The position numbers and the translations under genes are program-made. From Chara braunii (Eukaryota > Streptophyta > Charophyceae > Charales > Characeae), in the NCBI GenBank assembly GCA_003427395.1, contig BFEA01000086.1, positions 2,928,406-2,952,876 on the forward strand: DNA of 24,471 nucleotides, in the 5' to 3' direction. Of the stretch, positions 1 through 8,783 are shown piece by piece. A model generated the notes under the pieces. The model saw nothing but the letters and a program-made list of their open reading frames with translations, had not been told where the DNA came from and ran no database searches. Every line of letters begins with the position of its first letter. The stretch's first letter is position 1.

Positions 1-35
<35 letters not shown>
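1..35. repeat. (GA)n microsatellite
   Basis: A pure GA dinucleotide run continues off the left edge of the window, so its full length is unknown. It is the first of many GA/CT runs here. Confidence 0.95.
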
Positions 36-39
<4 letters not shown>

Positions 40-170
40 TCAGCGAGTGTTGCTGTGCGCCACGGCGTAGCCGTGGCGGGGTCCACTTGTATAACTTAAA
101 AGTTCGAACTTTGCAGTTCAGTTCAGAACGTCTGAGTCTTGAGACTGGCGGTCTGGCAGCACTTTCAGTG

Positions 171-254
171 CTCTCTCTCTCTCTCTCTCTCTCCCTCTCT
201 CTCTCTCTCCCCCCCCCCCCCCCCCCCCCTCCCGCGCGCGCCCCCCCCCCCCCC
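171..254. repeat. (CT)n followed by poly-C / CG-rich tract
   Basis: A CT run at 171-208, interrupted by one CCC, passes into a C homopolymer to about 230, a short CG run, and a second C homopolymer to 254. The Ser-Leu and Pro-rich open frames across it are low-complexity artefacts, not genes. From here to about 520 I see no gene or recognisable element. Confidence 0.95.
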
Positions 255-529
255 AACGGGCAGCAGCGGTGGGCGCCACGACCGTTTTGAAATTGCTTGG
301 GCCTGTGCGAAACCCGCCACCACAAAAACCTGCAGTGTCTTGTGTCCGGACCTCTAGGCCCTGTCCTGTGGGGTGAGACGACACTGAAAAATCACCCCGT
401 TAGTTTTCAAGGGGCGGCCAGGACCCGATAAACATCCTGGGCCGCCTCGGCTTTTTTTTTGTTTTTGCCCCAGGGGCCTCCACCTGGACACAAGGACTGG
501 ACACCGGACACCGGACTGTCTGGAACCCG

Positions 530-545
530 GTCCGGACGTCCGGAC
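530..545. other. 16-bp perfect palindrome in a CCGGAC-rich patch
   Basis: GTCCGGACGTCCGGAC equals its own reverse complement. It follows a short GGACACC direct repeat at 500-516, and another TCCGGACCT lies near 342. No known site type is recognised. The patch lies upstream of the LINE and could be unrelated to it. Confidence 0.6.
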
Positions 546-553
546 GGTTACCA

Positions 554-594
554 TGATTGATTGATTGATTGGCTGCTTGATTGATTGATTGATT
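554..594. repeat. (GATT)n microsatellite
   Basis: Two short GATT runs are separated by GGCTGC. The same tetranucleotide dominates the last 270 bases of the window, so this motif is a recurrent simple repeat of the genome. Confidence 0.95.
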
Positions 595-694
595 TAAAAA
601 TAAAGTTTGAAGAAAAAAAAGAAAACTCCATAGAGGATAGGGCGACAGTTGGGGAGGGGCGGGCGGGGGACGAGTACTTTTACTCATCTGTTAG

Positions 695-1600
695 AATTTG
701 AGCTCAGGTCTGTATTTCAACCAGTCCTGGCTCCATATCCATTCTGGAGGAAATCTCACAACCAGATGCACCCCCCCAGGCGCAACCAGACCGCTGGCCA
801 TCACCGAAGCTAGTGAAGACCGTTTACAGAACATCGGTAACAACGACTTCCAGCCTCTCCCTCTTCCTGCAGCAGGGACCACCATACCTGCACAACCGGT
901 GACAACCACAGAGGCAAATACTACCACATCCCCGCCTAAACAGTTCCCAAAGAAGCTGAGAACAGAAGATCAGACCATGTCCAACGTGGCCCAGACTCCC
1001 CCTTGGACTGGTCCGGTATCTCCCACGGCCCAACACGACACAGCATACGTTCCGGCCCCAATCATTTTCAAACAGACCAATCAGAGTACCTTGATTCTGC
1101 TTTAGAGGAATGATGATAATCAACTGTTTATCCCATCCCTCACCTCGAGCACCCCGCCTCAACCAGAGAATTTCCTGCAGGCCTCCCAAAAAACTTTGGA
1201 CATGAAATATTTCGCCCAGCCAATCCCGAGTCTGCCATGCACCTCAACCTACCGCAAAGGGCACACGGGCAAAACACATCCTATTGTTAGTATGTACCTG
1301 GAGGCAGCTCTGGCCCCCGGGGTGGACCCACAGATTGCAGATGGAGGTTTTCTGTGGGCACCCACCGCATGGTTCCGACCCGGAAATAAGAAGGAAAAGT
1401 ACCAAGCTTTATTAGGAGACAGTATCAGAGGAGACGTTTAAGCTGAAATGGATGCTTGCATCCCCAAGGAACGCTCAATTTTCTCCACGTACATCTTGGA
1501 GACAATGAAGTTCCCCTGGGACACAGCAACCATGCTCCCCCCTAGCCAGATTGCGTTCATCCAGGTCATGACGCAGGGGAGCCTCGTGAATGGACAATAG
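695..1600 (+). pseudogene. LINE ORF1-like frame, interrupted
   Basis: One reading frame runs for about 300 codons from 695 to the TAG at 1598-1600, broken by stops at 1103-1105 (TAG) and 1439-1441 (TAA, which would be Gln if CAA mutated). The first third is rich in Thr, Pro and Gln; later parts include Trp and Pro-rich segments. By position this is ORF1, which in L1 elements encodes an RNA-binding chaperone. I cannot see the CCHC zinc knuckle or a clear RRM expected of plant L1 ORF1, so the assignment rests on position and frame. Its stop overlaps the ORF2 start by 11 nt. An in-frame TAG at 692-694 bounds it upstream, and no clear ATG start is visible. Confidence 0.55.
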
Positions 1601-2325
1601 ACTTATAGTAGCCTCTTTCAACGTTCACGGACTGGTTGACAAAAATGGGAAACAAAAACGGGCCCGCCTCAAGTCATGGGCCCACTCCGACCGCGTGTCA
1701 GTAATGATGCTTCAAGAAACCAAGCTGTCTGCGGATAGCCTGGCTTCCATGAATACGTGGTGGAATGGGCCGCAGGTTCGGGCACCTGCTCAGGGTTCCA
1801 AGGGAGGCACATGTATTCTGATCCATAAAAAACTCTTACCTTTCATCAGGGAATCCAAGTCCGACCCCCTTGGTCAATGGGCATGGCACTCCCTACTTAT
1901 TGAACAACGTACCTGAATATTCATGTCTGTCTACGCGCCATCTCAACACTCACTCAAAATGCAGTTCCTCTCCAATCTTCATGCAGTAATCCCACAACCA
2001 GATTTTTTGGTTGTGGGGGGGACTGGAACACGGTCCCCAACCCGGACATCGACTCCACACCCCCCTTTCTTACCCCGGTGAATCCGCAGTCCTAAACGAT
2101 TTCCTGGTCGACATGAGTTTCTTTGATCCTTACCAACTACATCATCCTAATAATCGCTGCTACACATGGGAATCATCCACTCTCTCAACAACTAACATAT
2201 TCACCAAAAGGAGATTAAACATTATCTTCACTAACGATGCAGTATTACAGCGAGTACACAAGGCATACAACACTAACAGCCCCATATCAGACCACAAACC
2301 CGTCTACCTAGAAATAAATCTTAGC
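1590..2325 (+). other. AP-like endonuclease domain of ORF2
   Basis: Exonuclease-endonuclease-phosphatase signature blocks appear in order: SFNVHGL near the N terminus, LQETKL (metal-binding Glu), SKGGTCILI, the VVGG-D-W-N block split by a 1-nt deletion, RRLNIIF, and the terminal SDHKPV at about 2287-2304. The usual RLD is RLN here, so a catalytic-site Asp has become Asn, consistent with a G-to-A change. The frameshift and the substitution each argue against activity. Confidence 0.85.
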
Positions 2326-2994
2326 CTTGAAGCCACAAGAGGTAAGGGCCTCTTCAGACTTAGTACACATGTTCTAGAGGACCCATGAGTGGTCGATCTA
2401 ATATGAAAATCATGGGAAGAGTGCCGTAACAATACCTCTATATTTCCGAATGAGGGTGAGTGGCTTGACAAAGGCCTCACACTGATCTCCAACCAACTAA
2501 ATCTCATCTCCAGAGTCAAAGCAGTCCATAGAAAATACGAAGAAATTAAAATTAGAAGAAAAATCGATGCACTAGACAATAAGATATCGAACTGCTTCTT
2601 CTCAGAAATACTAAATCACCCGAAAAAAAACAGACTCCTCAAAGAATGGGAAAATCTTCAGATCAGAAATCACAACCTCTGGGACAAGCACAAACAAATA
2701 GACAGAATTCTTCACACAAACAGACTTACTAAAAAAACCTCCTCTCCACTCCGTCATCTGGACACCTCCTTATTAATACCCCAACTATCCCACCCAATTG
2801 ACCCCAACCAACCCCCTGCGAAGGACCCAAGCGCGCTGTGTAACTACACGTGCATTTTCTACGAACAGCTATTAACATCCGATAAAACTCCAAACTCATC
2901 CATCATACCCCCACAATATGAAAACCAACTGTGGGGCTCCACCAGACGAGTCCTCAGCGAGCTAGAATCTTCCCTGCTGGAAAACCCAATTACC

Positions 2995-3990
2995 ATGACG
3001 GAACTCACTTCTGCAGTCAACAGTATGGCAAAGGGCAAATGCCCAGGACCGGACGGTCTCCCTGTCGAATTCTACCTGCGTTTCTGGCAGCTGATCGCAC
3101 CGGATCTTCTGAGAATATTCAACCGAATCCTTTCAGGCCAATCCCTAGGCTCTAGAACAACTGAAGGAATCGTCGCCCTCCTTTATAAAAAAGGGGACAA
3201 AACTGACATTAGGAACTACCGTCCCATATCTCTCCTTAACGTCCATGGGAAAATTATGGCTAAGACCCTAGCACGCAGGATTAACCCACTCCTTCACAAA
3301 CTGGTACACCCAGACCAGTCCGGTTTCATCCCTGGTCGGCAGGTCCTAGACAATGTAATGACCATATCCCAATCAATCGACTAGATCCAGCACCATAAAC
3401 TCAATAAAACAATTATCCTCATAGACTTCCAGAAAGCCTACGACCGGGTGAATTGGGACTTCGTCCAAGCAACCCTCGAAAGAATGGGCTTTGGGAATAA
3501 CTTCAGGAGGTTCGTCAAAGCACTTTACGACGCTTCAACAGGCAGACTCATGGTTAATGGTCACTCCTCCCAACCCTTTAACATCACGAGATCACTCCGC
3601 CAAGGCTGCCCACTAGCTCCATCATTATTCGTAATCCAATTGGAAGTATTCCTGAATATGGTACGACATCACCCAAATTATAGCGGTTTGCAAATCTTCC
3701 CTACCTACTCAATAAAAGTTTCTGCATTGGCAGATGACTTTTCCGCTATCTCTGAAAACTCACCGACCTCACTCGCAACCCTAGAGGAATGCCTGAGCAC
3801 ATATGAGTTGGCCTCAGAAATGAGGGTTAGCTGGCAGAAATCAGTAGCCCTCACTCCGGATGGCCAGCCCCTCGCCATAGATCTGGGAATACTGGTAAAG
3901 CAAGTGTCCGAATCTGAGCGATACCTTGGTATCCAAGTTTCCTTCGGCGACCCGACAGACATTCAAGCAGCCACAATAGAGAACAGAATC
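2995..3990 (+). other. Reverse transcriptase domain of ORF2
   Basis: Canonical non-LTR RT blocks are visible: GKCPGPDGLP, NYRPISLLN, SGFIPGRQ, motif A DFQKAYDRVNW (3425-3457), motif B LRQGCPLAPSLF (3595-3630), and motif C ALADDF near 3724-3741. Motif C has Leu-Ala-Asp-Asp instead of the usual Tyr/Phe-Ala-Asp-Asp; both catalytic Asp remain. A TAG at 3382-3384 lies between blocks. Outside that stop the domain is well preserved, suggesting moderate age. Confidence 0.93.
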
Positions 3991-5361
3991 CGTGATGCAT
4001 GTGCCAGTTGGTCCAAGACTCATTTTCTTTCTTTACTTGGTAGGGCGATGATTATTAACACTTTTATTACCTCCAAGATCTTGTATATCCTATCTATTTG
4101 TGCCCTCTCTGTGGAATCAGCAACTAACATCAAAAGACTACTAACAAGACTACTATGGAAAGGTGATTCCGGAGCCTCGTCAGCCCTTAGCAAAGTTAGC
4201 TGGGAAAAAATTACAGAAAAATGGAAAGACGGGGGACTAGGAATCCTCGACCCCCTGTCACAGAAGAGAGCACTATTAGCAAAATGGCCAATAAGAGCTT
4301 TGACAGCTAAAGAACAACAACCCTGGATCCTCCTTATGCAACATCTGTTAGCAAAACTCTGGAATCTTTCCGATCCCCAGGTTGTATGGCATGCCCTCCT
4401 TATGCGCCCCTTCACTGCCAAGCTATCTGGTAGGANATGGACTAACATTCTAAGAGAATGGGGGAAAATGCTCCCTCATCCTATTGAGAACCCTACCACT
4501 GTCCTAGAAATCCTCAACACCCCCCTCTTTGAACACCCAGCAATCAGGGACTCAACAAACCGACCTTTCTCAGTTGCCAAAGCACAAGGAAACTTTGGGC
4601 TCAGCTGGATGCAAAGAGGTATCTGGCTAGTCCGCCATATCTAGAACCAAGACAGCAGAAGGTGGAGAACGCATGCGGAGCTAAGGCACATTCTTCGGGG
4701 ACTGCACAACACCCAGGACCACCTCACATCACTCACACAAGTCATTCTGGCAGAGTGGGTCCAGACCCTCTGCCGCCCAGAGTCATCTTACAGTGAATTA
4801 GAATGGTTCAAATCTCCAGGGCAACAAGACGTCTTCTACAGGGTGGACAAAGTTCACACCGATGGTTCCACCGAAGCCTCCGAATGGACATGGAAGGACC
4901 CCAGACTGGACCAAACCAAAGAAACAAGGAAGATGTCTCTCTGCGGCCTAGAAGAAGTAAGAATTATACAGAAGACAGTCGCAGGGAAACCACCTACTTT
5001 CCAAATCTGTATGAATGCGACTCCCTACAAAGACTAGAAGGTTGACGTCTGCAATTACGGTTGGGTCCTCCACAACCATGTTGGGTCTCCTACCAAAGTC
5101 TCTATTCTTGACTATACTGCTAAGACGGGCTATAAAATATTTTCCAACTCCCAATCATTACATGCTGATTTGTCTCTCAGGTGGCAGCAGAGATCTACCT
5201 CTCTTAATATTCCCTTTATTTCTGTCAAGTGGCTCCTCTTTTTTATCCACAGTCTTCTATCCACTATAGAAACCAAAGTTGGGGGACTACAATGGCTTCA
5301 CTTACACTCTTGTGTCCCCACAACACTGTGGTGCACAGAAAGGGGAATGGAAATAACGAGT

Positions 5362-5424
5362 ACCTGTGATGTCTGCTCCCGCCCTTGCTTAGAGGACTGC
5401 CTCCACCTGTGGTGGGAATGCGTG
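5362..5424 (+). other. zf-RVT-like zinc finger near the ORF2 C terminus
   Basis: The segment CDVCSRPCLEDCLHLWWEC has the CxxC...EDxxHLxxxC pattern of the zinc-binding region that follows reverse transcriptase in plant L1 elements. All presumed ligands are intact. About 140 further residues follow before the stop at 5851-5853. Confidence 0.85.
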
Positions 5425-5853
5425 ATCGCTAGAGGGTTCTGGGATTTTCTGAACACAATATGGTCACAGGCATATGGCTCAGTCGACTTCTGGGAGAAAA
5501 ATTTGGTCATCACAGGGAGAGTACAGGCGCAACTCTGTGGCCAACAGGCCGAAACAATCGCCTCGACCTTCAGAGTGAGGGCGTTTTGGCAGATATGGCT
5601 AGCCAGAAGAGATAGGAGATTCCTATCCATCAACAATCCCATGCCCTCTCTCATTGCACAGTTCAAGCATGCTGTTAGGATGGACATAGTCGCGGATTGG
5701 TACAAGCTCAAGGAACTTTCGTCTTCCAAAGAGGTTGCAACAGTAATATTTCGCAAGAAATGGGCTTCTCCTTTTCAATGGGCGGATATCTCAGCAAATC
5801 ACAGATTGTTTTTCTCGGACCTTCTTTGGGATCACCGGTCTATTAGGCCTTGA

Positions 5854-6245
5854 ACACAGTGATGCATCAAGCAGTCTACTCCCGAGTAGCTGAGAGGGCT
5901 AGAGATGTTCCCCCAAGGATAGTACACTGGAAATGATGCTGAAGTTATCTGCACAGATCAGGGAAGTTGGACCCGATCCCCTTCACACTTATTTTCTGAG
6001 CTATAGTTTTTATCCTTTGAGAAGCTTTACTGTTGTTGAGTAGTTAGTGGTTATTGGACGCGACCAGGTTTCCAGCAGTACATAGTTTTTTTGTTTTTTT
6101 ATCAAAGTATAGCGGATATGGGACGCTGGACCCGGTTTCCAACTTATTTCTGTTTTCATCCGGGTTGAATTGTGAGGTCCCCGACCTCGACCACTTATAT
6201 TGGAAAGAATGATTTTATTCAAAAAAAAAAAAAAGAAAAAAAAAA
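5854..6245 (+). other. LINE 3' untranslated region and poly-A tail
   Basis: About 370 bp without a convincing ORF end in an A run at 6221-6245 interrupted by single G residues. This is the expected 3' end of an L1 insertion. Confidence 0.7.
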
Positions 6246-6395
6246 GGTAAGAACAGAACGAAAAGAAAAAATGAAGAACCTAAACGAGATCTAAAGAAAA
6301 AAAAAATAAAAAAAATCTAAATGAATTCTAAAAAAAAAGAAAAAAAAAAAAAAAAAAAAAAAAAAACAACGAACAAAAAAAAATAAATAAAACGG
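6246..6395. repeat. A-rich low-complexity tract
   Basis: Poly-A runs alternate with GATCTAAA, ATCTAAA and TTCTAAA, suggesting expansion of the LINE tail or serial A-rich insertions. Confidence 0.75.
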
Positions 6396-6516
6396 TCGCC
6401 TGTCTTAATGGGCGACTGTAGGTGCATTGGGGATTGAAGTGCCCCTGTCACTTTTTAGTGCGCCACATGGCGCTTCATCCTTAGTAGGTTTTTTTTTTTT
6501 TTTTTTTTTTTCGATT
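6396..6516. other. Short unique segment with small hairpins and poly-T
   Basis: Contains a 6-bp hairpin (GTCGCC...GGCGAC) near 6395-6416, a second small stem (GCGCCA-CA-TGGCGC) near 6461-6474, and a T homopolymer at 6489-6511. No gene is seen. Confidence 0.5.
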
Positions 6517-6620
6517 TATGTGTGTCATCCTTACGCAGGGACCATGTAGGATTTCGCGCGGCTGATTACAGCCATGCGATCCTGATGATCGCGCGGTCGG
6601 AATCAGCCGCGCCCCACCGC

Positions 6621-6649
6621 TTGGGCTGCTCCAAAAGGAGTCAGCCCAA
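6621..6649. other. Hairpin in tandem unit A, AAAA loop
   Basis: TTGGGCTG and CTCC pair with GGAG and CAGCCCAA around an AAAA loop, with one bulged T at 6641. Unit B keeps the same loop and the CTCC/GGAG pairs at 6856-6884 with a G.T pair replacing one G-C. Confidence 0.75.
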
Positions 6650-6715
6650 AGTCATGTATCAGTTTGATCCCCGCACCTGCGGGATGACAGTCTGGCATGC
6701 TTACCTATCGGGTTG

Positions 6716-6741
6716 GCTCCTACTACGGTTGTAGTAGGGGC
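6716..6741. other. Terminal hairpin of tandem unit A
   Basis: GCTCCTACTAC pairs with GTAGTAGGGGC over 11 positions (one G.T) around a GGTT loop. The homologous stem of unit B differs at two pairs on both sides, keeping pairing. Confidence 0.8.
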
Positions 6742-6804
6742 AACCTTACTATATGTTTGTCTTCCTTGCGCAGGGCCATGCAATTTTTCGCGCGGCAGAT
6801 CTTA

Positions 6805-6831
6805 GCCGCGCGATCTTGATGATCGCGCGGC
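6805..6831. other. Perfect 11-bp hairpin in tandem unit B
   Basis: GCCGCGCGATC pairs with GATCGCGCGGC around loop TTGAT. Unit A has a shorter version (GCGATC-CTGAT-GATCGC) inside a longer GCGCGGCTGATT/AATCAGCCGCGC inverted repeat at 6556-6612. Confidence 0.8.
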
Positions 6832-6956
6832 CGAAATCAGCAGCGCCCAACTGCCTTGGGCTGCTCCAAAAGGAGTTAGCCCGGTAGGATGTTTGCAGCC
6901 AGGCTTGATCACGGTACCTGCCGGGTATAAGTCCTGTGTAGTAACCTACTGGGCTA

Positions 6957-6982
6957 GCTCCTATCACGACAGTGATAGGAGC
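6957..6982. other. Terminal hairpin of tandem unit B
   Basis: GCTCCTATCAC pairs perfectly with GTGATAGGAGC around a GACA loop. Compared with unit A, C-G became T-A and T-A became C-G at adjacent pairs. Confidence 0.8.
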
Positions 6983-7029
6983 AACTCTTCTATATGAAGA
7001 GTTTGCCCAGTCAGGTTTCCCCCCATACC

Positions 7030-7111
7030 GTGACCTTGCAGGCTTCGCCTGCCTGTAGCCTTGCAGACCCAGCCTGCCTACGGCCCTGCAGGCCTCGCCC
7101 ATTGTAGGCAT
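7030..7111. repeat. ~26-bp GC-rich minisatellite
   Basis: About three degenerate units of the form GNCCTTGCAGGCNTCGCCTG followed by CCTGTAG-like sequence. The overlapping open frames on either strand are repeat artefacts. Confidence 0.7.
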
Positions 7112-7458
7112 CGCAGGCCCCGTTTACTGGTCGTGCCTTACCGGTTGGCCGCGCTACCCTGGCTTGGTAATCACCTAACCAGGTGGGCCTTGGCACTGGG
7201 CAGTTGGCCTTCTGGTTCAGACCCAACCTCGCAGGCCTAGACTTCCTATTCTCCCTGCGTCACGGCTCTATACCCGGCGCACCCCTCTTTTTAGCCTACT
7301 TAGGCCCTGAATCGCGCGACTTAGCAACCGCGCGACATTATTTTAGGTAGACTAGGTCTAGCTTTAGTTTTTCCATGACCGCGCACCACTGCGGCCTTGT
7401 CGGGAACCATGAACGACAAGTCGTACCGCTGACGCTCCCTGTTTCGAACGAATGTCGG
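7112..7458. other. GC-rich stretch without a recognisable gene
   Basis: No coding or RNA feature can be supported. CGCGCGAC recurs around 7314-7341 and pieces such as CAGGCC and CGCAGGC echo the preceding minisatellite. Confidence 0.4.
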
Positions 7459-7498
7459 TGACGTCACACGTCATCGACGTCATCCGTCATCGACGTCA
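7459..7498. promoter_or_regulatory. Cluster of TGACGTCA-like motifs
   Basis: A perfect TGACGTCA palindrome at 7459-7466 is followed by two direct copies of CGTCATCGACGTCA at 7469-7482 and 7485-7498 (16-bp spacing). TGACGTCA is a classic bZIP-binding core. Regulatory function is inferred only; no adjacent gene is secure. Confidence 0.4.
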
Positions 7499-8180
7499 AG
7501 CTCTAGGTCTTTCAGTTATAGGATTGGTCTGAATAACCTTTGGCAACGTCAATCTCATCATGTTCCTCAATGAAAAGATACGGACAGTGTCCGACCTTCA
7601 AAAACTCGGGCAGAAACCCTCAGAGGGGTTTCTGTCCCGACAGCGCCTGGCCATGTTAACACCAAGAATATTCAACTCCAGCCTCACTAAACATCTCAAA
7701 CCAGCCTCCCATACGTTGGATTCCCTCCGAGGCAAGTTCATTTAAATCGTTGTTACAAGCTGGGGTTACTCCCCTGTTCGCCCGCTTACACAGTCTACTG
7801 AGGGCTTAATTCTTTGTCACTGTGCAACATGATCCATTAAGGACGATCAGTCGCACTGATTATCCGAACTAAGAGGGAGACTAAAACTAGTGGGAACAAA
7901 AGGGATTATAATCTGCAAGAGCCAACATCTTATCCGATGGCTCGGCTAAGGTAGTTACAAAGAAAGGCGTGTCGATGACCCTTGATTGCCGTCTCCATTG
8001 CAGGCTGGAAGTCATATGAAGGTGATGAAAAACAGGTGATCGTCAGAGCAGATACGCCAACCGGTAAGCGAAATCCCCATCTGAAGCAAGAGGCCCCTCC
8101 CCCTCGCTGATCTAGTCTGTCTCAAAATCTCTTTGCATGCAAACAGTTGACCTCCTCTCTCTCACTGGCCCCGCATACGC
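7499..8180. other. Unassigned stretch with one weak ORF
   Basis: A 61-residue frame at 7560-7745 (+) has a protein-like composition but no motif I recognise and no visible partner exon. The rest of the interval shows no repeat or gene signature. Confidence 0.3.
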
Positions 8181-8489
8181 CATACGAAGTGTGCGCGCGT
8201 CGAATTCTCTAACGGTGTACCCATCAGAGAGGCAGTGGCAATGGTCTTTGATCACATAACAAGCCAGCTATCCAGAGCGCACATGCAAGCTCTTCTTCAC
8301 TTCTTCTCTGTGCGTGGCCGCATGAATAGTGCGTTGACCGGTACTCGAGTGAACTACTTCACTAGTTCCTTTGCGGCCATACTCAACATGGCCTATGATC
8401 AGAGCAGTTCCTGCCAATTAAACAGCCAGAACACTTCACCTGTAGTTCGCTCACTCACTGCTAGTGATGCGAGTGTCAAAAGAAAGTAG
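8181..8489 (+). CDS. Weak hypothetical ORF, possibly an exon
   Basis: An open + frame runs from well before 8181 to the TAG at 8487-8489. The segment around REAVAMVFDHITSQLSRAHMQ has a helix-like, non-repetitive composition, unlike the low-complexity frames elsewhere in the window. There is no good ATG (the first candidate at 8235 is GTG), so if it is real it would be a 3' exon of a spliced gene or a decayed fragment. No domain is recognised and no splice acceptor is convincingly identified. Chance is a reasonable alternative. Confidence 0.2.
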   Translation, partial: HTKCARVEFSNGVPIREAVAMVFDHITSQLSRAHMQALLHFFSVRGRMNSALTGTRVNYFTSSFAAILNMAYDQSSSCQLNSQNTSPVVRSLTASDASVKRK

Positions 8490-8656
8490 TCAGCGCGCGA
8501 CGGACTATCAAGTCATCAAATCAGAACTCACTCCAAGATTCTCTCTCATGGAATGACCTACCTCGATCGGCCGCGCGCTAGTCTCCCCGCCACAACATGA
8601 AAACCCGCCAAAAGAAACTCAGCAGTCGCAAGACTCCGACTGAGAAACTACGGAAA

Positions 8657-8678
8657 CAGCAGTTGACGTCAACTGCTG
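8657..8678. promoter_or_regulatory. 22-bp perfect palindrome centred on TGACGTCA
   Basis: The core AGCAGTTGACGTCAACTGCT is extended by one complementary base at each end to 22 bp with no spacer. The centre matches the bZIP TGACGTCA core. It lies just beyond the left inverted arm and downstream of the minus-strand ORF, so any regulatory link is unknown. Confidence 0.55.
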
Positions 8679-8717
8679 CTTTGCTCGATCGTAACCAGCT
8701 CTTTTTCCCACCGTGTC

Positions 8718-8719
<2 letters not shown>

Positions 8720-8773
<54 letters not shown>
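8720..8773. repeat. (CT)n microsatellite
   Basis: A pure CT run of about 53 bp. It lies just beyond the end of the minus-strand ORF and near the outer limit of detectable similarity between the two inverted arms. Confidence 0.95.
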
Positions 8774-8775
<2 letters not shown>

Positions 8776-8783
8776 TTTTCCTC

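Larger units (their letters stand above)
1590..5853 (+). pseudogene. LINE ORF2: endonuclease-reverse transcriptase-zf-RVT, broken
   Basis: ORF2 nicks target DNA and copies the element RNA into DNA. It opens at ATG 1590 and ends at 5853, about 1,420 codons, a normal length for L1 ORF2. The frame is interrupted by TGA at 1914-1916, 2386-2388 and 2404-2406, and by TAG at 3382-3384, 4642-4644 and 5035-5037. There are also two small frameshifts, one in a seven-G run at 2015-2021 inside the VVGGDWN-like endonuclease motif and one near 2080-2095. After the second shift a single frame carries through to the end, apart from the stops. Each stop is one transition away from TGG, CGA or CAG. The order is endonuclease, linker, reverse transcriptase, thumb, then a Cys/His finger near the C terminus. 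The copy cannot make a full protein. The family assignment is secure; the exact clade is not. Confidence 0.92.
695..6245 (+). mobile_element. Degenerate L1-like (LINE) non-LTR retrotransposon
   Basis: A non-LTR element inserts by target-primed reverse transcription, using its own endonuclease and reverse transcriptase. The sequence shows an ORF1-like frame, an overlapping ORF2 with AP endonuclease, reverse transcriptase and C-terminal zf-RVT zinc finger in the canonical order, a ~370-bp 3' untranslated stretch, and a poly-A tail from 6221. No LTRs are seen. The domain order and the zf-RVT finger match the L1 clade of plants and algae. The 5' boundary is uncertain: 695 is simply where the ORF1 frame opens, and the true end may lie between about 600 and 695. 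I found no convincing target-site duplication. Stops, at least two frameshifts and a lost catalytic Asp make this copy inactive. One unresolved base (N) is at 4436. Confidence 0.9.
6517..6996. repeat. Two tandem ~240-bp units, hairpin-rich
   Basis: Unit A (6517 to about 6755) and unit B (6752-6996) align along their length: both start TATGTNTGTC, share ACGCAGGG/GCGCAGGG, a GCGCGGC block, TTGGGCTGCTCCAAAAGGAG, CCTAC/CCTACTGGGCT-like sequence, and end CTATATG. They are clearly diverged. Each folds into the same set of stems: a GCGCGATC-type stem, a TTGGGCTG...CAGCCCAA stem with AAAA loop, and a terminal GCTCC...GGAGC stem. The short open frames across them differ between units, so coding is unlikely. 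They could be a structured non-coding RNA family, a non-autonomous element, or a satellite. Confidence 0.8.

Noticed and set aside
87-384. Ser-Leu, Pro-rich and Arg-Glu-rich open frames across the CT/poly-C tract
   Set aside because: Composition is dictated entirely by the dinucleotide and homopolymer repeats; no independent coding signal.
1590-5853. Alternative genetic code (TGA/TAG read as Trp or Gln) explaining the ORF2 stops
   Set aside because: Two frameshifts, a mutated catalytic residue and a stop in ORF1 point to ordinary decay of a dead element.
600-6260. Target-site duplication flanking the LINE
   Set aside because: Only A-rich, non-specific matches were found around the tail and the upstream side.
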